Below are positions 18,542 to 29,905 of a stretch of DNA of 59,589 bases, piece by piece. The notes beneath the pieces were generated by a model. It was not told the DNA's origin. It did not search any database and saw nothing but the letters and a program-made list of their open reading frames with translations. Position numbers and translations under genes: made by a program. Source of the stretch: an uncultured Prevotellaceae bacterium (GTDB lineage Bacteria > Bacteroidota > Bacteroidia > Bacteroidales > Muribaculaceae); NCBI GenBank assembly GCA_900320245.1, contig ONRP01000012.1, forward strand, positions 1 through 59,589, given 5' to 3'. The stretch's first letter is position 1. Each line of letters opens with the position of its first letter.

Positions 18542-19810
18542 ATGAACAGTAAGAACAATTTTCTTTTCACGTCGGAGAGCGTGTCTGAAGGGCACCCCGA
18601 CAAGGTCGCTGACCAGATCAGCGACGCTATCCTTGACAAGTTTCTCGCCTTTGACCCCCAGGCCCATGTAGCCTGTGAGACGATGGTGACCACCGGCCAG
18701 GTGATCATTGCTGGCGAGGTAACCACCGATGTCTACATCGACTTACAGCGCACGGCGCGCGAGATGATTGAGAAAATCGGCTACACCAAGAGCGAATACC
18801 AGTTTGACGCCAACTCGTGCGGCATCCTCAACAGCGTGCACGAGCAGAGTGGTGACATCAAGCAGGGTGTCGACAGGGCCGACGACAACGAGGCCGACCA
18901 GGGCGCCGGCGACCAGGGCATGATGTTTGGCTTTGCCTGCAACGAGACGCCCAACTATATGCCGTTGACGCTCGACCTGGCCCACGCCCTGATGCGTGAA
19001 CTGGCCGACATCCGCCACAACCATTTGGAACTGATGCCCTACCTGCGCCCCGACAGCAAGGCCCAGGTGACCGTCGAGTATGACGGTGAGACCCGCCGTC
19101 CCGTGCATGTGGACACCATCGTGGTGAGCACCCAGCACGACGAGGATGTGGACCGCGAGCGCATCGAGCGTGATGTGAAGGAGATTCTTATTCCCCGCAC
19201 GCTGAAGCACTTCAGCGAGGACATCCGTGCAATGGTCGACGACAAGACCAATTACAAGGTCAACCCGACGGGCAAGTTCGTCATCGGAGGCCCTCATGGC
19301 GACACCGGCCTCACCGGCCGCAAGATCATCGTGGACACCTACGGCGGACGCGGAGCCCACGGCGGTGGCGCCTTCAGCGGCAAGGACCCCAGCAAGGTGG
19401 ACCGCAGCGCTGCCTATGCCTGCCGCCACATCGCCAAGAACGTGGTCGCTGCGGGCATCGCCGACGAGGTGCTGGTGCAGGTGGCCTACGCTATCGGTGT
19501 TGCTGAGCCGGTCAGTTTCAACATCAACACCTACGGCACGAGTCATGTGGACATGAGCGACGCCGAGATTGCCGAGATGCTCAAGGGCATGTTCGACATG
19601 CGTCCCAAGGCTATCATCGAGCGCCTGAAACTGCTGCAACCCATGTACACCGAGGCTGCTGCCTATGGCCACATGGGGCGCAAGTATGAGTTCAAGGTGA
19701 AAAAGTTTGAGTCGCTCTACAACGAAACCCGCGAGGTGGAGGTGGAACTCTTCACTTGGGAGAAACTGAACATGACCGAGACGCTGCGCAATGCGTTTGG
19801 GTTGAATTGA
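18542..19810 (+). CDS. metK: S-adenosylmethionine synthetase
   Basis: 422 residues. It makes SAM from methionine and ATP. Family signatures: [20 protein letters not shown] near the N-terminus, the methionine/ATP-site block [17 protein letters not shown], and [20 protein letters not shown] near residue 270. The start at 18542 ([17 protein letters not shown]) is the conserved one; an upstream in-frame ATG at 18509 lies inside the leader hairpin and is unlikely. A SAM-II-like aptamer precedes it. Confidence 0.96.
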   Translation: MNSKNNFLFTSESVSEGHPDKVADQISDAILDKFLAFDPQAHVACETMVTTGQVIIAGEVTTDVYIDLQRTAREMIEKIGYTKSEYQFDANSCGILNSVHEQSGDIKQGVDRADDNEADQGAGDQGMMFGFACNETPNYMPLTLDLAHALMRELADIRHNHLELMPYLRPDSKAQVTVEYDGETRRPVHVDTIVVSTQHDEDVDRERIERDVKEILIPRTLKHFSEDIRAMVDDKTNYKVNPTGKFVIGGPHGDTGLTGRKIIVDTYGGRGAHGGGAFSGKDPSKVDRSAAYACRHIAKNVVAAGIADEVLVQVAYAIGVAEPVSFNINTYGTSHVDMSDAEIAEMLKGMFDMRPKAIIERLKLLQPMYTEAAAYGHMGRKYEFKVKKFESLYNETREVEVELFTWEKLNMTETLRNAFGLN

Positions 19811-19880
19811 GGACAGAAGGAATAGGATAATCTGGACTGACTGGAGAGGCAGGATGTCCCAGATTATTTAAACTAACAAT

Positions 19881-19912
19881 GGCGGGCCGCTCTCGTGTGA
19901 GGGCGGCCCGCC
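19881..19912. terminator. shared terminator between metK and recA
   Basis: GGCGGGCCGC (19881-19890) and GCGGCCCGCC (19903-19912) form a perfect 10-bp GC stem with a 12-nt loop, placed between two convergent genes. Each side is followed by moderately T-rich sequence. Confidence 0.7.
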
Positions 19913-19938
19913 TTGTTGTCAGTGGCAAGCGCAGCGGA

Positions 19939-20976
<1,038 letters not shown>

Positions 20977-21011
20977 TGTGCTATCGTTATTATAGTTTAG
21001 TGTATTGCTGT

Positions 21012-22748
21012 TTAGTTAGGGGTGGTCACTCCCAGCAGGATGTTGATGAGCGCCACCACGTCGTTGATGTCGATGTTGTCGTTGCCGTCGATGTCACCGT
21101 ACTCGATGGTGACTTGCTGCTGGCCCAGACAGTGGGAGATGAGCCGCACGACGTCGCTGATGTTGAACTCGCTGTCGCCGTTCACGTCGCCGTCCATGGC
21201 GGGGAAGCGCACAAAGATGTTGGCGTCGAGATAGGCCATGCGGCGCTCAAGCCAGATGGCGATGTTCTGCATCTCGGCGCTGATGTCGAGCGTCTTGCCG
21301 CTGATGTCGCTGTCGCCGCTCCATCGGTCCTCCTCACGTGCTGCGGCACCGCTGTTCTCGAGTTCATCGACGGCGGTCTGGAAGCGCGCAATCAGGTTGT
21401 CGGTGTCGAGCCAGGTCTTGCGCAGTTGCCAATAGCGCCTGATGATCTGGCGGCGGTGCTTGCCCGACTGGTGGAACATGTCGGTAAGCATCAGGTTGCC
21501 AATCCAGTTGAGGGGGCGTTCGGGCTTGACCATATCGTCGGTCAGTCCCGCAAGTGACTTGGCGCCGAGCGACACGTCCAGGTCCCATGCCGTGAGGGTG
21601 AGGCGCTTGTCGCCGGTTGCCTTGTCGTAGAGGCTATAGTAGATGTTCTTGGTCTCGTTGTCGAGGGCCTGGATGGTGGTGAGCAGGATGAAGTAATCCT
21701 CGAGCACCGGCGTGTCGAAGTAGTAGTCGAGCGAGTCCGATAGGGTCTGCCAGTTGTCGACGGCATCGTTGCGTCTGACAAATTCAAAGGCGTTGTACAG
21801 GGTGCTCCAGTCGGTGGGGCTGACGTCCTCCATCTCGGGGTAACTGACCTCGTTTTGGTTCCATGTCTCGCTGTTGTTGCTGTAGGCCGGCAGCACGTAG
21901 GTGCGGGCCCATTGTTTGGCTACCCACTGCTGGCCATGGAACACGTTCTCGACGGTGTCGTGCTTGATGAGTCCCAACTGCTTGCGGTCGACCGGCTCAA
22001 TCAGGCCGTAGATGCCGTAGTACTCGCCATTGAGGAAGAGTTCGGTGACGCGGCCGTGTGAGCCGTTGACGATGGTCGAGTCGATGGACTTGAACCACGG
22101 GTCGCGCGCCATGTCGAGCCACAGGTCGCTGCACACGCGGTTGCGGATGCGCAACGGGTCGATCTGTCCGGCGTCGAGTTTCCAGTGGTTGTCTTTGCGC
22201 ATACCGAGCAGGCGTCGGTTCTTCTTCTCGCCGATGCTGTCTACAAACTTGATGTGGTAGTTGCGCTTGTGGCGGTCGCCGTGGTTGGTGATGCCGCCGC
22301 GCCACTTGAGTTTGGCCAGCATGTCGCTCTTGCCGTCGCCGTCAGGGTCGTTGAGCGATACCGTGCCGGGGGCATACTCGTTGCTGAAGGTGCCGTTGAG
22401 TTCCAACACGGGCAGCCAGGTAAAGGTGACGTTGCCGGTGATGGCCGTGCCCCCGTTCATCGCCCTGAGGGGGAACAGGTGACCGCCGGTGACCCCGTCG
22501 AGCATGATCTGGTCACCGTTGAGCACCGCCATGCCGTCGATGGTGACGTTGGTCATGGTGGAGTCGAAGGTCACCACAGGCATCCATTCACCACCGAAGG
22601 CCTCGCGCGGCACACTGCACAACCACATGTCGGTGCGGCTGTCGTGCACGGCCTTGTGCCCGTCGAAGTAGATGGCCTGGCCCCATGAGACACAAGCAGT
22701 TACCATAGCGATTACCGCCATGATGAATCGTGAAACGTTATGAGACAT
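21012..22748 (-). CDS. secreted CotH-kinase-like protein with dockerin-like tail
   Basis: 578 residues. A signal peptide covers residues 1-24 ([17 protein letters not shown]). The CotH-like domain spans about 130-460, with [55 protein letters not shown] and the late acidic [15 protein letters not shown]-type metal site (here [15 protein letters not shown]). CotH folds are atypical kinases that phosphorylate secreted proteins in spores and some surface proteins. The last ~60 residues are two EF-hand-like dockerin repeats ([20 protein letters not shown] and [20 protein letters not shown]). The target is unknown. Confidence 0.83.
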   Translation of the reverse strand: MSHNVSRFIMAVIAMVTACVSWGQAIYFDGHKAVHDSRTDMWLCSVPREAFGGEWMPVVTFDSTMTNVTIDGMAVLNGDQIMLDGVTGGHLFPLRAMNGGTAITGNVTFTWLPVLELNGTFSNEYAPGTVSLNDPDGDGKSDMLAKLKWRGGITNHGDRHKRNYHIKFVDSIGEKKNRRLLGMRKDNHWKLDAGQIDPLRIRNRVCSDLWLDMARDPWFKSIDSTIVNGSHGRVTELFLNGEYYGIYGLIEPVDRKQLGLIKHDTVENVFHGQQWVAKQWARTYVLPAYSNNSETWNQNEVSYPEMEDVSPTDWSTLYNAFEFVRRNDAVDNWQTLSDSLDYYFDTPVLEDYFILLTTIQALDNETKNIYYSLYDKATGDKRLTLTAWDLDVSLGAKSLAGLTDDMVKPERPLNWIGNLMLTDMFHQSGKHRRQIIRRYWQLRKTWLDTDNLIARFQTAVDELENSGAAAREEDRWSGDSDISGKTLDISAEMQNIAIWLERRMAYLDANIFVRFPAMDGDVNGDSEFNISDVVRLISHCLGQQQVTIEYGDIDGNDNIDINDVVALINILLGVTTPN

Positions 22749-22804
22749 TTGCTTGATGATATGGTTACTGATGGATATGTAAATTGATAAGTGCTGTCAA
22801 CCTG

Positions 22805-22812
22805 CAAAGGTA
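22805..22812 (-). promoter_or_regulatory. -7 element of the CotH-type gene
   Basis: Minus-strand TACCTTTG lies 56 bp upstream of the ATG at 22748. No good -33 box is found, so this rests on the -7 match only. Confidence 0.4.
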
Positions 22813-22904
22813 ATCAAAAATCTTGAAACCAAGGCTATTGTGGGGCCGGTTTTTTGGTTTTGGCCACGATTGTTTTTTTGTTGATAATTTTAACATGATA
22901 AAAG

Positions 22905-22935
22905 GTTGTCGGGTTAAAAAAAAGGCTTATCTTTG
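22905..22935 (+). promoter_or_regulatory. promoter of the first tandem secreted paralogue
   Basis: GTTG (22905-22908), 19 nt, TATCTTTG (22928-22935). Start codon 56 nt downstream. Confidence 0.65.
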
Positions 22936-22991
22936 CCCAATTAAACTCGTAAGACTATAATCATTATTAACCATTAATAAATTTCATTGCA

Positions 22992-25526
22992 ATGAGGAAA
23001 ATCTTTACATTATTAACCCTGTGTCTGTTGGCAAGCACCGCATGGGCAACTGACATCACCTTTGTTGCCGGTACCGACAACGGCAACAGTGACGGCTCGG
23101 CTCATGAGTTCACCATTGTGAAAGACGGCATCACGATTGTCGTTTCCAATGGTTTGGCCAACTCAAGCCAGTATCGCATCTACAAGGGCCAGACGGCAAC
23201 GTTCACTTCGGCTGTAGGCCCCATCACCCAGATCGTGTTTGAGTGCACTGCCGAGGGTACCAACCAGTATGGCCCCGGTTGCTTCACCGCTGCTCCTGGC
23301 GATTATGATTACTCCGGTAAGATCGGTACCTGGACTGGCCAGTCGGCCAACGTGGTGTTTACCGCCGCTACCAACCAGGTGCGTGCTACCAAGATTACCG
23401 TTACCGTTGGCGATGCCGGTCTTATGCCACCGAGCATCACTCCCGCCGCCGGTACTTACTACGCACCCATCCAGGTGGCTATCTCTTGCCCCACCTCAGG
23501 TGCCAAGATTTACTACACCACCAATGGCAGTGATCCCACCACCAGTTCGACCGAGTACACTGCTCCCTTCACTTTGAACAGCAACACTACCGTGAAGGCC
23601 ATCTCGGCCAAGGACGGTGAAGTGAGCGAAGTGGTAAGTGCTGCTTATGAGTTCGGCACCGCTACCCAGGTTGACAACATCGCCGCCTATCAGAACGTTG
23701 CCGATGGCACCGTGGTGATGTTCAAGAACCCCGTGAACGTGCTGGCACAATCCCAGAGCAAGCGCTACCTCTATGTGAAGGACAACAGCGGCTACGCGCT
23801 GATTTACAGCGACTGCGGCCAGACCTATGTGAATGGTGACGTGATTCCCGCCGGCTTTGCAGGCACCAAGAAGACCTATAGCGGCGAGCCCGAATTGGCC
23901 GACCCCCTGTCAGGCTTCCAGCCCGCTTCGGGCAACAGCCCCATCGCTCCCACTTCCCCCTTCACGGCCAATCAGGTAAGCCACGCCACCTTCGCCAACT
24001 ATGTGTCGATGGATGAGGTGACCTTTACCAAGGACGGTAACAATTACACCCTGACCGATGCCGGCGGCAATACTTGCGCTGTTTACTTCGGCTCGATGGG
24101 CGTGAGCGCTCCCAGCGACCTGAACGCTAAGTACGACGTGATTGGCGTAGTGGGTTCCTATGGCAGCGATAACACCGTTTACCAGTTGTTGCCCACCTAT
24201 GTGAAGAAGCACACCAATCCTGGTGAGGGCTTCGGCTTCGGTTCGATGTTCGACACCCCCGATAACGAGATTGTCACGTTTGAGAATGACGCTACCGTCA
24301 TCTGGCAGGGTGGTAATAACAACAACTACCTGTATGCCTTTGACTCAACCGGCTTCGGCTTGGTTTACGGCAATGTAAGCAATACCTATCACTTCGGTGA
24401 CATCATCCCCGCTGGCTTTGGTGGCAAGAAGACCACCTACAAGGGCGAGCCCGAGTTGGCTGCTATTGAGAGCGGTCAGCCGCTGCCCGGTTTCCAGCCT
24501 GCAAGCGGTAAGGTAACCCCGACTCCCGAGGTAATCACTCCCGCTGAGGTGAACCACGAGCACTGGGCACACTATGTGCTGCTGAAGAATGTCATGATCA
24601 ATCCCGAGGGTACCATCATCACCCAGAACGGTGTGACCTGCGAGATGTACAACAAGACCTTCAACATCCCGATGCCCGAGGATCTGAGTGTTCCCCACGA
24701 TGTTTACGGTATTGTTGGCGTGTTCAACAACTATCAGGTACTGCCCATCTCCTTCGACCAGGCTCCTGGACCGTATGTTGAGCCCGATCCCGTTGATGTA
24801 GCCAACATCAATGAACTGTACGCCCTGAACGCCAACGAGAAGGGTCACTTCACCACTCCGCTGACCACCATCTACCAGTCTGGTCTCAACCTGTACGTGA
24901 AGGACGTTGACGGCAACTACAGCCTGGCTTACGGCTCTGTTGCCTATAACGAGTTTGTCAACGGTGACTTCATCAACGACGCCGTTGCCACCTGGACGAC
25001 CTACCAGAACAACAAGCAGATGGTTCCCGTTGCCGACACCTTCGTGAAGGCCGGCCATGGCACTGCCGTTGAGCCCGAAATCATGCCCATCGAGGAGGTT
25101 TCGCAGGATATGGTACACTGGTACCTCGGCTTCGAGAACGCTTCGATTACCCGTGAGGGCGAAGACATGTTCGTGACCGACGAGACCGGCAGCATCAAAC
25201 TGTTCGACAAGTTCAACATCATCACCGAGGACGTTGACCTCGATGCCGTAGAGTATGTTGAAGGTTTCCTGACCGTCTACAAGGGCGAACTCGAACTCTA
25301 TCCCATCTCGTTCGGTAACGAAATTCCCGATTGCGGCAAGAAGGGTGACGTGAATAATGACGGTGAGGTGAACATCGCCGACATCAATGCCCTGATTGAC
25401 ATCATCCTGACCGGCAAGCCCGTTGACGACTGCACCTTCTGGCGCGCCGACGTTGCCGAGGACAATGAGTTGGGTATTGCCGACATCAACGCCCTGATTT
25501 CGGGTATCCTGAGCGGCACGATGTAA
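22992..25526 (+). CDS. secreted multidomain protein with chitobiase-like and dockerin-like domains (paralogue A)
   Basis: 844 residues. A signal peptide ends near residue 20 (LLASTAWA). An N-terminal beta domain (20-145) is followed by a chitobiase/hexosaminidase C-terminal-type domain (about 147-225; GTYYAPIQVAISCPTSGAKI, TTNGSDPTTSS). Next come about three related beta modules (225-405, 425-600, 610-780), each with a strand like LYVKDNSGYALIYSDCGQTY followed by VNGDVIPAGFAGTKKTYSGE. The C-terminus carries two dockerin-like repeats (GDVNNDGEVNIADINALIDI and ELGIADINALISGIL). No catalytic domain is recognised, so it is probably an adhesive or scaffold surface protein. A paralogue follows. Confidence 0.8.
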   Translation: MRKIFTLLTLCLLASTAWATDITFVAGTDNGNSDGSAHEFTIVKDGITIVVSNGLANSSQYRIYKGQTATFTSAVGPITQIVFECTAEGTNQYGPGCFTAAPGDYDYSGKIGTWTGQSANVVFTAATNQVRATKITVTVGDAGLMPPSITPAAGTYYAPIQVAISCPTSGAKIYYTTNGSDPTTSSTEYTAPFTLNSNTTVKAISAKDGEVSEVVSAAYEFGTATQVDNIAAYQNVADGTVVMFKNPVNVLAQSQSKRYLYVKDNSGYALIYSDCGQTYVNGDVIPAGFAGTKKTYSGEPELADPLSGFQPASGNSPIAPTSPFTANQVSHATFANYVSMDEVTFTKDGNNYTLTDAGGNTCAVYFGSMGVSAPSDLNAKYDVIGVVGSYGSDNTVYQLLPTYVKKHTNPGEGFGFGSMFDTPDNEIVTFENDATVIWQGGNNNNYLYAFDSTGFGLVYGNVSNTYHFGDIIPAGFGGKKTTYKGEPELAAIESGQPLPGFQPASGKVTPTPEVITPAEVNHEHWAHYVLLKNVMINPEGTIITQNGVTCEMYNKTFNIPMPEDLSVPHDVYGIVGVFNNYQVLPISFDQAPGPYVEPDPVDVANINELYALNANEKGHFTTPLTTIYQSGLNLYVKDVDGNYSLAYGSVAYNEFVNGDFINDAVATWTTYQNNKQMVPVADTFVKAGHGTAVEPEIMPIEEVSQDMVHWYLGFENASITREGEDMFVTDETGSIKLFDKFNIITEDVDLDAVEYVEGFLTVYKGELELYPISFGNEIPDCGKKGDVNNDGEVNIADINALIDIILTGKPVDDCTFWRADVAEDNELGIADINALISGILSGTM

Positions 25527-25667
25527 TTGATGAGTTGACCTCAAGAGCATGGACTAACCGATGAAGCGGTCGCGCATTCACACGTCTGACAGGCATCCCG
25601 TCCCCGTTGGGGGCAGTGACCATCGCGCAGTGATGCCGCACGCCGTTACCATGCTTTAACCGATATG

Positions 25668-25701
25668 TCGGGGTCTGCACTGAGCAGGCCCCGATTTTTT
25701 T
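25668..25701 (+). terminator. terminator after paralogue A
   Basis: TCGGGGTCTGC (25668-25678) pairs with GCAGGCCCCGA (25684-25694) with one G-T pair, then TTTTTTT. The rest of the 244-bp gap shows no gene. Confidence 0.85.
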
Positions 25702-25770
25702 CAATAAACCATTATGCCAGTGTGATATGGCGGCACTGGTGTTACTGTATCAACTTTCAAATCCATCACG

Positions 25771-28278
25771 ATGAAAAGAATCCTGTTTCTGCTTGCCTGG
25801 CTGCTGGCTGCCGGTACTGCGCTCGCCTGTGAGGTGACCTTCAGTCCCGCCGAGGGGGATGTGGGTAACAGTACCGGTGCTGCTGGTCCCGTTCAGATTT
25901 TCAAAGACGATATTTCCGTCGCAATCAGCAACGGCTTGGTCAACACTTCGCAATACCGCGTCTACAAGGGCCAGACCATCACCATCTGCTCCGAGGTGGG
26001 TGACCTGACCCGGATTGAGTTCACCTGCACCGCTGCGGGTGACGTGCAGTACGGCCCTGCCGGCTTTGTGGCCGACACTGGCGATTACTCCTGGGAGAAC
26101 AACCTGGGCGTTTGGTCAGGTCGTGCGACGTGTGTAACCTTCACCGCTGTGAAGTACCAGGTGCGCATCACATCAATCAAGGTTACCTATGACTGCGAGG
26201 GCACGCTCCTGAATCCCGTCATCACTCCGCCCAGCGGCACCTACTACGAGCCCATCGAGGTGAGCATGTCCTGCCCGACCGATGGGGCCACCATCCATTA
26301 TACCGTGAATGGCAGCACACCCACTGCCGAGTCGACCGAGTACACCGCTCCCTTCACCTTGGGCAGCGATGCCACGGTCAAGGCTGTCGCCGTCAAGGAC
26401 GGCGAGACGAGCGATGTGGTCGTTGCCGAATATGCGTTCGGCCAGGCCGATGATGTGGGTTCTATCGCCGAGGCCGTGACCCAGTCCGACGAGCAGGCCG
26501 TTCGCTTCACCCATCCAGTGAAGGTGCTGGCCCAGCATGGGCGTCGCCTGTTCATTACTGATGATACGGGCTGCGCCCTGATTTACGGCGACTGCGGGCA
26601 GATCTATGTCAACGGCGACATCATCCCCGGCGGCTTTGTTGTCACTAAGACAACCTATAGCGGCGAGCCCGAGTTCTGTAATCCTCAGGGTATGCTCCCC
26701 GCCATCGGCAACGAGCCCGTCAGGCCCTTGGAAATCACTGCCGACCAGGTGGGGCACGACCTGTTTGCCCACTATGTGCATCTCGACAATGCGACCTTCA
26801 GCATGGACGGCAACAATTACACGCTCACCGACGAGCAAGGCAACACCTGCGCCGTCTACTTCGGGTCGATGGGCGTGTCGGCCCCCTACGACCTGGGTTC
26901 TTCCTATGAGGTATACGCTGTTGTGGGCTCTTATGGCCGGGAGAATACCATCTACCAGTTACTGCCCGTCGACCTAATCAGCATCGGCCCTGACCCTGAT
27001 TTCGGCTTGTGCTCGCTGGGCAATATTCCCGATAACACGCCCATTGTCTTCAGCCACAGTGCGATTGTCGTCTTTCAGTATAACAATTACCTGTATCTGA
27101 AGGATGATTGCGGTTACGGCTTGGTTTACGGTCCCACGGGCCAGACCTACAACACCGGTGACGTCATCCCGCCAGGATGGGGTGGCATCAAGAAGACCTG
27201 GAGCGGCGAACCCGAACTCGGCAATCCCTCAGGCTTCCAACCCGCCGTCGACCATGTATTGCTGGAACCCGAAGTCATCAACTTGACCGATGTGGGGCAT
27301 GACAGATGGGCCCATCTGGTGATGCTCAAGCATGTGCGCATCGACTATGACAACAGGTTGATTATTGACGATGAAGGCCACAGTATCCCCTATTATCCGC
27401 AGTTGCCCTATCCGGTGGATCCCGATGTGTATTTAGACTTGACAGGTGTCATCACCTCCTATGGTAGCACCAATACCGTCTACGAGTTGATGATTATCGA
27501 CACGGGCGCTATCATTCCGCCTCCCCCCGGTGTGTGCTGCATCAGTGAACTGCAGGAGTATCCTCAAGGACAGGAGGCGCCGTTCATTTGCCCGTTGACG
27601 GTGGTTTACCAGCAGGGGAACAACCTCTATGTGAAGGACTCCTGCGGCGAGTATGGTTTGATGTACGGCCAGGCTGGCGGCCCCTTTGAGAACGGCGACC
27701 TCATCCAGGGTGACGTTAAATGGTCGATTTATCAGGGTAATGTCCAACTCATTCCCGCGGGAGAATGGGAGAAAGTCGGCGAGACCGATCCCGTTGAACC
27801 CGAGGAGGTGATCATCGAGGAGATCTGCCAGGATATGATATACCGCTATTTCTGTTTCATGAACGTGAAAATTGTCATCGGTGACGACGGCAATGCCTAT
27901 ATCGATGACGGGACAGGCTTAATCCGCTTGTTTGACAAGTTCAACTGCGGGATTGAAGGCGGGACGTATGACCCCTGTGATGTGAACCGCGACGGCGAGG
28001 TGAACATCGCCGATGTGAATGCTGAACTCGCCGAGATTCTGGGTGTCGCTGCGACTAGGCTGGGCACAGCATGGCTGGCCGAGGGCTTTGACCCAGATGC
28101 CACCTACGATGTATGGGGTTTCCTGAGTGTCTACAAGGGCGAAATGGAACTCTACCCCGTCAGGATTGTGCGTCACGGCTCGGATGAGGTGCCGGCCAAT
28201 CCCTATGATGTGAACGGCGACGGCGAGGTGACCCTGGCCGATGTGAACTGCATCGTCGACCGCATCATCTCCCATTAA
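25771..28278 (+). CDS. secreted multidomain protein, paralogue B, with a split dockerin-like domain
   Basis: 835 residues, same layout as the upstream gene: signal peptide (FLLAWLLAAGTALA), N-terminal beta domain, chitobiase-like domain (GTYYEPIEVSMSCPTDGATI, near 150-225) and three related beta modules. The last module is interrupted near residues 730-785 by a segment containing an EF-hand-like dockerin repeat (DVNRDGEVNIADVNAELAEI), and only one further repeat (DVNGDGEVTLADVNCIVDRI) remains at the C-terminus. In paralogue A both repeats are adjacent. It has its own terminators on both sides, so it is probably transcribed separately, although no strong promoter is visible. Confidence 0.8.
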   Translation: MKRILFLLAWLLAAGTALACEVTFSPAEGDVGNSTGAAGPVQIFKDDISVAISNGLVNTSQYRVYKGQTITICSEVGDLTRIEFTCTAAGDVQYGPAGFVADTGDYSWENNLGVWSGRATCVTFTAVKYQVRITSIKVTYDCEGTLLNPVITPPSGTYYEPIEVSMSCPTDGATIHYTVNGSTPTAESTEYTAPFTLGSDATVKAVAVKDGETSDVVVAEYAFGQADDVGSIAEAVTQSDEQAVRFTHPVKVLAQHGRRLFITDDTGCALIYGDCGQIYVNGDIIPGGFVVTKTTYSGEPEFCNPQGMLPAIGNEPVRPLEITADQVGHDLFAHYVHLDNATFSMDGNNYTLTDEQGNTCAVYFGSMGVSAPYDLGSSYEVYAVVGSYGRENTIYQLLPVDLISIGPDPDFGLCSLGNIPDNTPIVFSHSAIVVFQYNNYLYLKDDCGYGLVYGPTGQTYNTGDVIPPGWGGIKKTWSGEPELGNPSGFQPAVDHVLLEPEVINLTDVGHDRWAHLVMLKHVRIDYDNRLIIDDEGHSIPYYPQLPYPVDPDVYLDLTGVITSYGSTNTVYELMIIDTGAIIPPPPGVCCISELQEYPQGQEAPFICPLTVVYQQGNNLYVKDSCGEYGLMYGQAGGPFENGDLIQGDVKWSIYQGNVQLIPAGEWEKVGETDPVEPEEVIIEEICQDMIYRYFCFMNVKIVIGDDGNAYIDDGTGLIRLFDKFNCGIEGGTYDPCDVNRDGEVNIADVNAELAEILGVAATRLGTAWLAEGFDPDATYDVWGFLSVYKGEMELYPVRIVRHGSDEVPANPYDVNGDGEVTLADVNCIVDRIISH

Positions 28279-28303
28279 CCGAATACTACACACGGTATAA
28301 CCA

Positions 28304-28344
28304 ACGCCCCGACACTCATCGCAGAATGCCGGGGCGTCGTTTTG
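28304..28344. terminator. terminator between convergent genes
   Basis: ACGCCCCG (28304-28311) pairs with CGGGGCGT (28330-28337), followed by CGTTTTG. It separates paralogue B from the minus-strand flippase gene and may serve both. Confidence 0.75.
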
Positions 28345-28357
28345 TATATGTCTTTGC

Positions 28358-29848
28358 TTACTTGAAGAAGCGGCCGACGACGGGCAGTTTGGCCAGCGTC
28401 GGGCCCAGATGCTCCTTGCGGTAGATGAAGCCGGCGAACAGCAACAGCAGCACAGTGCGGTAGGCCAGCGCGAGCCACATGTTCTCAATCGGCAGCATCA
28501 TGGCGGCGAACAGGATGCCGGCCACGACGGTGTAGAGCAGGATATCGCGCAGCGGATACTTGATGGGATAATACTTCTGGCCGATGAAGTAGGACAGGAG
28601 CATCGACACGCCGTAGGCAGCAAAGCCGGCCCAAGCGCATGCCATGTAACTGAAGCGCGGGATGAGCAGCACGTCGACGACGATGAGCACGACGGCACCG
28701 ATGCCTGAGAAATAAGCACCCCAGATGGTGCGGTCGGTGAGTTTGTACCAGAACGAGAGGTTGAAGAACACACCGAACATGATTTCGGCGGCCATGACGA
28801 TGGGCACGACGCGCAGGCCCTCCCAGTAGTCACGGCCCACGATGTAGCGCAGCATGTCGATCCACGCCATCACAGCCAGGAAGGCCAGCAACGTGAAGAT
28901 GACGTAATACTTCATGGCCTTGGCATAGGTCTCGCGTTTGTCGGCATCCTTGTTGCTGAACACAAAGGGCTCGTAGGCGAAGCGGAAGGCCTGGGTGAGC
29001 ATCACCATGATCATGGCAATCTTGATGCAGGCCCCGTAGATGCCCAGTTGGGCGCGCGCCTCGGCGATGTCGCCATCATAGAAATACGGGAAAATGATTT
29101 GTGACAAGGCCTGATTGAGTTGTCCCACCAAGCCCATGACGAGCAGGGGCCACGCATAGGTGAGCATCCGCTTGCAGGCCGCTCTGTCAAAGCCAAACGA
29201 GAAGCCGCGCAACTCCTTGTAGAGCAGCAACAGGGTGAAGACCGTGCAGATGAGGTTGATGTAGAAGACGAATGCCACGTTGAGCGTGAACTGGTCGTCG
29301 TAGATGCCAAAGAGATTGATTTTCAGTTCGGGCAACACCACCAGATAGAGCAGGTTGAGCAGGATGTTGAGCAGGATGTTGGCAATCTTGAGCGAGGCAA
29401 ACTTGACGGGTTTGTGCTGTATCCTCAAGTAGGCAAACGGAATGGCCGAGAAGGCATCGATAGCCACGGTGGTAAACATCACTGCGATGAACTCGGGATG
29501 GTCGGGATAGCCGACGAGCGACGAGATGGGGGAGATGAAGACCAGCACCAGGGCGGTGGATATGAGCGAAGTGAAGCCGACCATTCGCAGTGTGGTGGAA
29601 TAGATGCGCTTCGGGTCTTCGCCCTCCTTGGTCATGAAACGGAAGAAGGTGGTCTCCATGCCGTAGGTGAGCAGGATGATGAGCAGCGACACGTAGGCAT
29701 AGACGTTGGTGATGATTCCGTATTCGCCACCCGACGCAGCGAAGCGTGCTGTCTGGATGGGGACGAGCAGGTAGTTGATAAATCGGGCAACGATGCTCGA
29801 CAGGCCGTAGATAGCGGTGTCTTTTAACAGTGATTTCAGGTTGGCCAT
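28358..29848 (-). CDS. polysaccharide flippase (Wzx/MATE-like)
   Basis: 496 residues with about 12-14 membrane helices. The N-terminus (TAIYGLSSIVARFINYLLVP, then YGMETTFFRFM) is typical of Bacteroidetes lipopolysaccharide or oligosaccharide flippases of the MOP superfamily, which move lipid-linked glycans across the inner membrane. It follows ruvB at a 53-bp distance; the spacer is built from repeated AGTTGATAGT units. This ruvB-flippase order recurs in Bacteroidales. Confidence 0.85.
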   Translation of the reverse strand: MANLKSLLKDTAIYGLSSIVARFINYLLVPIQTARFAASGGEYGIITNVYAYVSLLIILLTYGMETTFFRFMTKEGEDPKRIYSTTLRMVGFTSLISTALVLVFISPISSLVGYPDHPEFIAVMFTTVAIDAFSAIPFAYLRIQHKPVKFASLKIANILLNILLNLLYLVVLPELKINLFGIYDDQFTLNVAFVFYINLICTVFTLLLLYKELRGFSFGFDRAACKRMLTYAWPLLVMGLVGQLNQALSQIIFPYFYDGDIAEARAQLGIYGACIKIAMIMVMLTQAFRFAYEPFVFSNKDADKRETYAKAMKYYVIFTLLAFLAVMAWIDMLRYIVGRDYWEGLRVVPIVMAAEIMFGVFFNLSFWYKLTDRTIWGAYFSGIGAVVLIVVDVLLIPRFSYMACAWAGFAAYGVSMLLSYFIGQKYYPIKYPLRDILLYTVVAGILFAAMMLPIENMWLALAYRTVLLLLFAGFIYRKEHLGPTLAKLPVVGRFFK

Positions 29849-29854
29849 AGTTTT

Positions 29855-29905
29855 CAGTTGATAGTCTCAGTTGATAGTTTCAGTTGATAATTAACAGTTC
29901 ACTAA
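29855..29905. repeat. short tandem repeats in the ruvB-flippase gap
   Basis: Units of the type TCAGTTGATAGT recur several times in 50 bp, ending in TTAACAGTT. They resemble the word TTAACTGTCAACTG at 12339-12353. Confidence 0.55.
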
